A stretch of 64,000 bases of DNA from Pseudomonas sp. ADAK18 (lineage in GTDB: Bacteria > Pseudomonadota > Gammaproteobacteria > Pseudomonadales > Pseudomonadaceae). Position numbers and translations under genes: made by a program. Location of the stretch: positions 2,149,001-2,213,000 of the forward strand of contig NZ_CP052859.1 of the NCBI RefSeq assembly GCF_012935695.1. Reading direction: 5' to 3'. Below the pieces are notes generated by a model that saw nothing but the letters and a program-made list of their open reading frames with translations, was not told the DNA's origin and did no database searches. Shown piece by piece: positions 61,219 to 64,000 of this stretch (positions within the stretch are counted from its first letter, which is position 1; every line of letters starts with the position of its first letter).

Positions 61219-62760
61219 TCAATGGCTGTGCAAAGACTTAATGAAAGCATCAAAGGGCTCGGGGCGACCAAACAGGTAACCTTGCAAAAAGTCCACGCCT
61301 TGTGCCGCCAGATACTGGCATTGCTCTTGTGTTTCCACACCTTCTGCGACGATCCCCAAGTCGAGCTTGGCGGACAACTCGATGATGCTGTCCAGTATAT
61401 GCCGTGATAATGCATCGACACCGATCATTGCGACAAAGCTTTGATCAATCTTCAAGTAGTCAACATTGAAGTTGCGCAAATAGCCTAGGCTGGAGTGGCC
61501 GGTGCCAAAGTCATCAATGGCAATCATCACCCCCAGTTCGTGCAGGGACTGGAATAGCTGGTGGGTGACGTCTGTCGGCTCGATCAACTCGCGCTCGGTC
61601 AACTCAAGCACCAATATGACCTGGCCTGGTGTGAAGGCCGCGAGAAACGCCCGGCAGTCCTCCACCAACTCCATGTCATGGCAATGACTGGCGGTGATAT
61701 TGATGCCGATGTGGAAGCCGCTGGTGAAGCGGTCCGCATGGGGTGCCAGGCAGGCAGCGGTCTGGCGCATCAAGGCGCGGGTCATTGGCACGATCAGCCC
61801 GGAGTGCTCGGCCAGCGGGATAAACAGATCTGGGCGCACCAGGCCTTCCTTCGGGTGGTTCCAGCGCATCAGTACTTCACAACCGGCCCATTGCAGGCTG
61901 TCGCCGCGCACTACCGGTTGAAAATACGGCACGAACTCATTGGCGCCCAACGCCCGTTGCAGTTCGTGAGTGGGTGCGGAGGAGCGCTTTTGCAGCCAGT
62001 GAGCGAGGACGCCCGCCAGCCCGCCGAAAAACACCACCAGACTGAACAGCGCCGGATATCGGGCTTCCATGTAGCGCCAGACCTCACCTTCAGGCATACC
62101 CGCTTCAACACTGTAGACATAACGCTTGGAGTCGAGACGCTGATGGGCCACGGCAAACACGGGTGGCGCGGTCTGATGGACTTTGCCATCGGCGCCCAGC
62201 CAATTGGGCCCCACCTGCAATACAAGGTCGGCATAGCGGCTGATCAAGCGCAGGGCGTTCGTCAGGTGGTAGCCATCAATGGAGGCAAAGGCGCCTTGGT
62301 CACCGTCTGTGAGCCGATACACCAGCAAGGCAGTGTCAGGGGTTACCGGATTGCCTTTCATCAGCCACAGTCGGCCGTCGACGTAGTCTTCAGGATTGAC
62401 CGGTGACACATAGTTGCCGCCAAACAGAGAGCTGCAATAAATCGTTCTCTTCCACGACAGGGTGGTAGCGCGTACGAAGGGGCGGCGCGTAACTTGCTCG
62501 CGAAGCGCCAGTTTCGCTGACCTGTCACAGTCCTTGCCAGCCAGTGGCAGGAGGTCTTGAGCGGCGAGGGCGGTGTTATCGAGCATCAGGTCAAACTGGC
62601 GCACGGCCTCTTCGGCCGTCTGCGCGGTGCTTTGTTCCAAGGTGCGTTCGGCCTGCAAGTACAGGATGACCACTCCCAGCAGAATCGGCAGCAGAACGCT
62701 CAGGGCGGTGATTAGGTAGCGGGTCGTAGGTTTTCGTGGGCCTTTGACGGTCAGTGGCAT
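61219..62760 (-). CDS. CSS-motif EAL-domain cyclic-di-GMP phosphodiesterase
   Basis: A 513-residue membrane enzyme. An N-terminal membrane segment (residues about 17-35) is followed by the periplasmic CSS domain (YCSSLFGGNYVS with its two-cysteine redox pattern) and a second membrane segment (residues about 230-250). The C-terminal EAL domain keeps EVLMRWNHP (EVL in place of EAL), NITASH, IDDFGTGHSSLGYL, KIDQSFV and AEGVETQEQ. Catalytic residues are present, so activity is expected. It would lower c-di-GMP in response to a periplasmic redox cue. Confidence 0.93.
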   Translation of the reverse strand: MPLTVKGPRKPTTRYLITALSVLLPILLGVVILYLQAERTLEQSTAQTAEEAVRQFDLMLDNTALAAQDLLPLAGKDCDRSAKLALREQVTRRPFVRATTLSWKRTIYCSSLFGGNYVSPVNPEDYVDGRLWLMKGNPVTPDTALLVYRLTDGDQGAFASIDGYHLTNALRLISRYADLVLQVGPNWLGADGKVHQTAPPVFAVAHQRLDSKRYVYSVEAGMPEGEVWRYMEARYPALFSLVVFFGGLAGVLAHWLQKRSSAPTHELQRALGANEFVPYFQPVVRGDSLQWAGCEVLMRWNHPKEGLVRPDLFIPLAEHSGLIVPMTRALMRQTAACLAPHADRFTSGFHIGINITASHCHDMELVEDCRAFLAAFTPGQVILVLELTERELIEPTDVTHQLFQSLHELGVMIAIDDFGTGHSSLGYLRNFNVDYLKIDQSFVAMIGVDALSRHILDSIIELSAKLDLGIVAEGVETQEQCQYLAAQGVDFLQGYLFGRPEPFDAFIKSLHSH

Positions 62761-63115
62761 TTATGCGGCCTGTAGCAGCTAAGGGCAATTGGGCTCTCAA
62801 AGGCGGACGGGACAACAAGGCCGTTCAAAAAAGAGTGTGGGTAGTTGCCATGATAGATGGCCCTGAGAGTCTGTGCCCGCTCAGTGACCATGCGGGCGGA
62901 TGGTCAGCTCGATAAATGCCAGGGTGGTGCGCTGATCCTGCTGGCATGTATCTGTGCAACAAACTCCTTGCGCGGGTCGGGGCAATGGGGATTTGATAAG
63001 GAATACGGACAAACGCGGTTACGCTGTGTAGAATCGGTTTACGCATACAAGAATAAGGACTTCCGATTACGGAAGCCTCGTCCCTCCGGGACGCCCGTAA
63101 GAGAATGATTCAACC
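62761..63115 (+). other. hpd upstream region with two tandem hairpins
   Basis: A gap without a large gene between the phosphodiesterase and hpd. At 63060-63093 are two tandem perfect hairpins: CTTCCG/CGGAAG around ATTA, then CGTCCC/GGGACG around TCC, 22 bases before a 34-residue ORF. The pattern suggests a structured mRNA leader of hpd. Confidence 0.55.
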
Positions 63116-63220
63116 ATGAAGCTACTCGGGTCCCCACTCATCTACGGTGACTTCCTCGCCCGCAGCGTGCGGGGTATTTCCTGTGCGCCACCTTCCCACC
63201 TCATCCTTGCTGGCAATTAA
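63116..63220 (+). CDS. 34-residue leader ORF upstream of hpd
   Basis: ATG 63116 to TAA 63218 encodes a 34-residue peptide (MKLLGSPLIYGDFLARSVRG...AGN) ending 39 bases before hpd. Two hairpins precede it. It contains one Tyr, one Phe and no run of aromatic residues, so classical aromatic attenuation is unlikely. Coding status is uncertain because the ribosome-binding site is weak (GAGAATG). Confidence 0.4.
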   Translation: MKLLGSPLIYGDFLARSVRGISCAPPSHLILAGN

Positions 63221-63259
63221 CGATCCGTTAACTACAAAAAGATGATGAGGCGCCAAACC

Positions 63260-64000
63260 ATGGCAGATTTATACGAAAACCCAATGGGCCTGATGGGCTT
63301 TGAATTTATTGAATTCGCATCGCCGACGCCGGGTACCCTTGAGCCGATCTTCGAGATCATGGGTTTCACCAAAGTCGCGACCCATCGCTCCAAGAACGTG
63401 CACCTGTACCGTCAGGGCGCGATCAACCTGATCCTCAACAACGAACCTAACAGCCTTGCATCGTACTTTGCGGCCGAGCACGGCCCGTCGGTGTGCGGCA
63501 TGGCGTTCCGGGTCAAGGACTCACAACAGGCCTACAACCGAGCCTTGGAACTGGGTGCCCAGCCGATCCACGTTGAAACCGGTCCGATGGAACTGAATCT
63601 GCCGGCCATCAAGGGCATTGGCGGTTCGCCGCTGTACCTGATCGACCGTTTCGGTGAAGGTAACTCGATCTATGACATCGACTTCGTCTACCTGGAAGGC
63701 GTTGACCGCAACCCAGTGGGCGCAGGCCTGAAAGTCATCGATCACCTGACCCACAACGTGTATCGCGGGCGGATGGTCTACTGGGCCAACTTCTACGAGA
63801 AGCTGTTCAACTTCCGTGAAGCGCGCTACTTCGACATCAAGGGCGAGTACACCGGCCTGACCTCCAAGGCCATGAGCGCCCCGGACGGCATGATCCGTAT
63901 CCCGTTGAACGAAGAGTCCTCCAAGGGTGCTGGCCAGATCGAGGAGTTCCTGATGCAGTTCAACGGCGAGGGCATCCAGCATGTGGCCTTCCTCACCGAT
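63260..64000 (+). CDS. hpd: 4-hydroxyphenylpyruvate dioxygenase (partial, 3' end outside window)
   Basis: The first 247 residues of an Fe(II)-dependent dioxygenase that makes homogentisate from 4-hydroxyphenylpyruvate in tyrosine degradation. The sequence is nearly the P. fluorescens enzyme from the start ([20 protein letters not shown]). Iron ligands His161 in [12 protein letters not shown] and His240 in [10 protein letters not shown] are present; the Glu ligand lies beyond the window. ATG 63260 follows GATGAGGCGCCAAACC. About 110 residues are missing. Confidence 0.97.
   Translation, partial: MADLYENPMGLMGFEFIEFASPTPGTLEPIFEIMGFTKVATHRSKNVHLYRQGAINLILNNEPNSLASYFAAEHGPSVCGMAFRVKDSQQAYNRALELGAQPIHVETGPMELNLPAIKGIGGSPLYLIDRFGEGNSIYDIDFVYLEGVDRNPVGAGLKVIDHLTHNVYRGRMVYWANFYEKLFNFREARYFDIKGEYTGLTSKAMSAPDGMIRIPLNEESSKGAGQIEEFLMQFNGEGIQHVAFLTD

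Overview
The window is chromosomal DNA of a fluorescent Pseudomonas. The partial HPPD gene at the right end reads like the well-known P. fluorescens enzyme. Typical Pseudomonas genes surround it: an MvaT/MvaU-type H-NS analogue, tsdBA, ahpC next to ahpF, modABC, and REP-like inverted repeats carrying the usual 'cgagggggcttgccccc' and 'gagcttgctcgcgaa' arms. Codon use is GC-rich almost throughout.

Layout. 1-1565: end of an amino-acid ABC uptake operon. 1927-15479: a complete oxidative, non-phosphorylating L-arabinose system. It has a GntR/FadR regulator, L-arabonate dehydratase, an MFS permease, an FAH-fold L-2-keto-3-deoxyarabonate dehydratase, ketoglutarate-semialdehyde dehydrogenase, an SMP-30 lactonase, araFGH, a periplasmic aldose epimerase and an SDR sugar dehydrogenase. 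A shared 19-bp palindrome sits in its two control regions. 15811-16316: scar of a lost genomic island, made of tRNA-Leu, a truncated P4-type integrase and a degenerate tRNA-Phe 3' half. 16645-20004: small housekeeping and unknown genes. 20052-24978: a Mg2+ P-type ATPase with a structured leader and three co-oriented small or unknown genes downstream. 25296-28156: LysE exporter and arsRBC with its operator. 28297-35137: small proteins, AzlCD, lipoprotein, YoaK-like protein, ABC-F and topoisomerase IB. 35210-37823: modABC with a ModE-like box. 37871-45193: flavin oxidoreductase, hydrolases and a CGNR regulator, followed by a decayed accessory stretch that includes a broken metallo-beta-lactamase gene.

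45509-48133: an alkylation-response cluster (2OG oxygenase, alkB, ada) with the same 24-bp element before both promoters. Its Ada protein lacks three of the four zinc cysteines. 48132-51901: DUF1883 and lipoprotein genes and tsdBA (thiosulfate dehydrogenase). 52209-54527: galU and gor. 54528-56649: a divergent pair of a KfrA-like coiled-coil DNA-binding protein and a stand-alone tyrosine recombinase. 56782-59041: ahpC and ahpF. 59199-62760: glyoxalase I, a secreted protein, an MvaU-like silencer and a CSS-EAL phosphodiesterase. 62761-64000: a structured leader with a 34-residue ORF, then hpd, cut by the window end.

The observations most worth pursuing are the Ada protein without its zinc site but with duplicated operators, the KfrA-like/recombinase pair, the mgtA leader and its unknown neighbours, the hpd leader, and the arabinose operator pair. 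Coordinates and motifs were read directly from the sequence. No homology search was run, so family names rest on recognised motifs.
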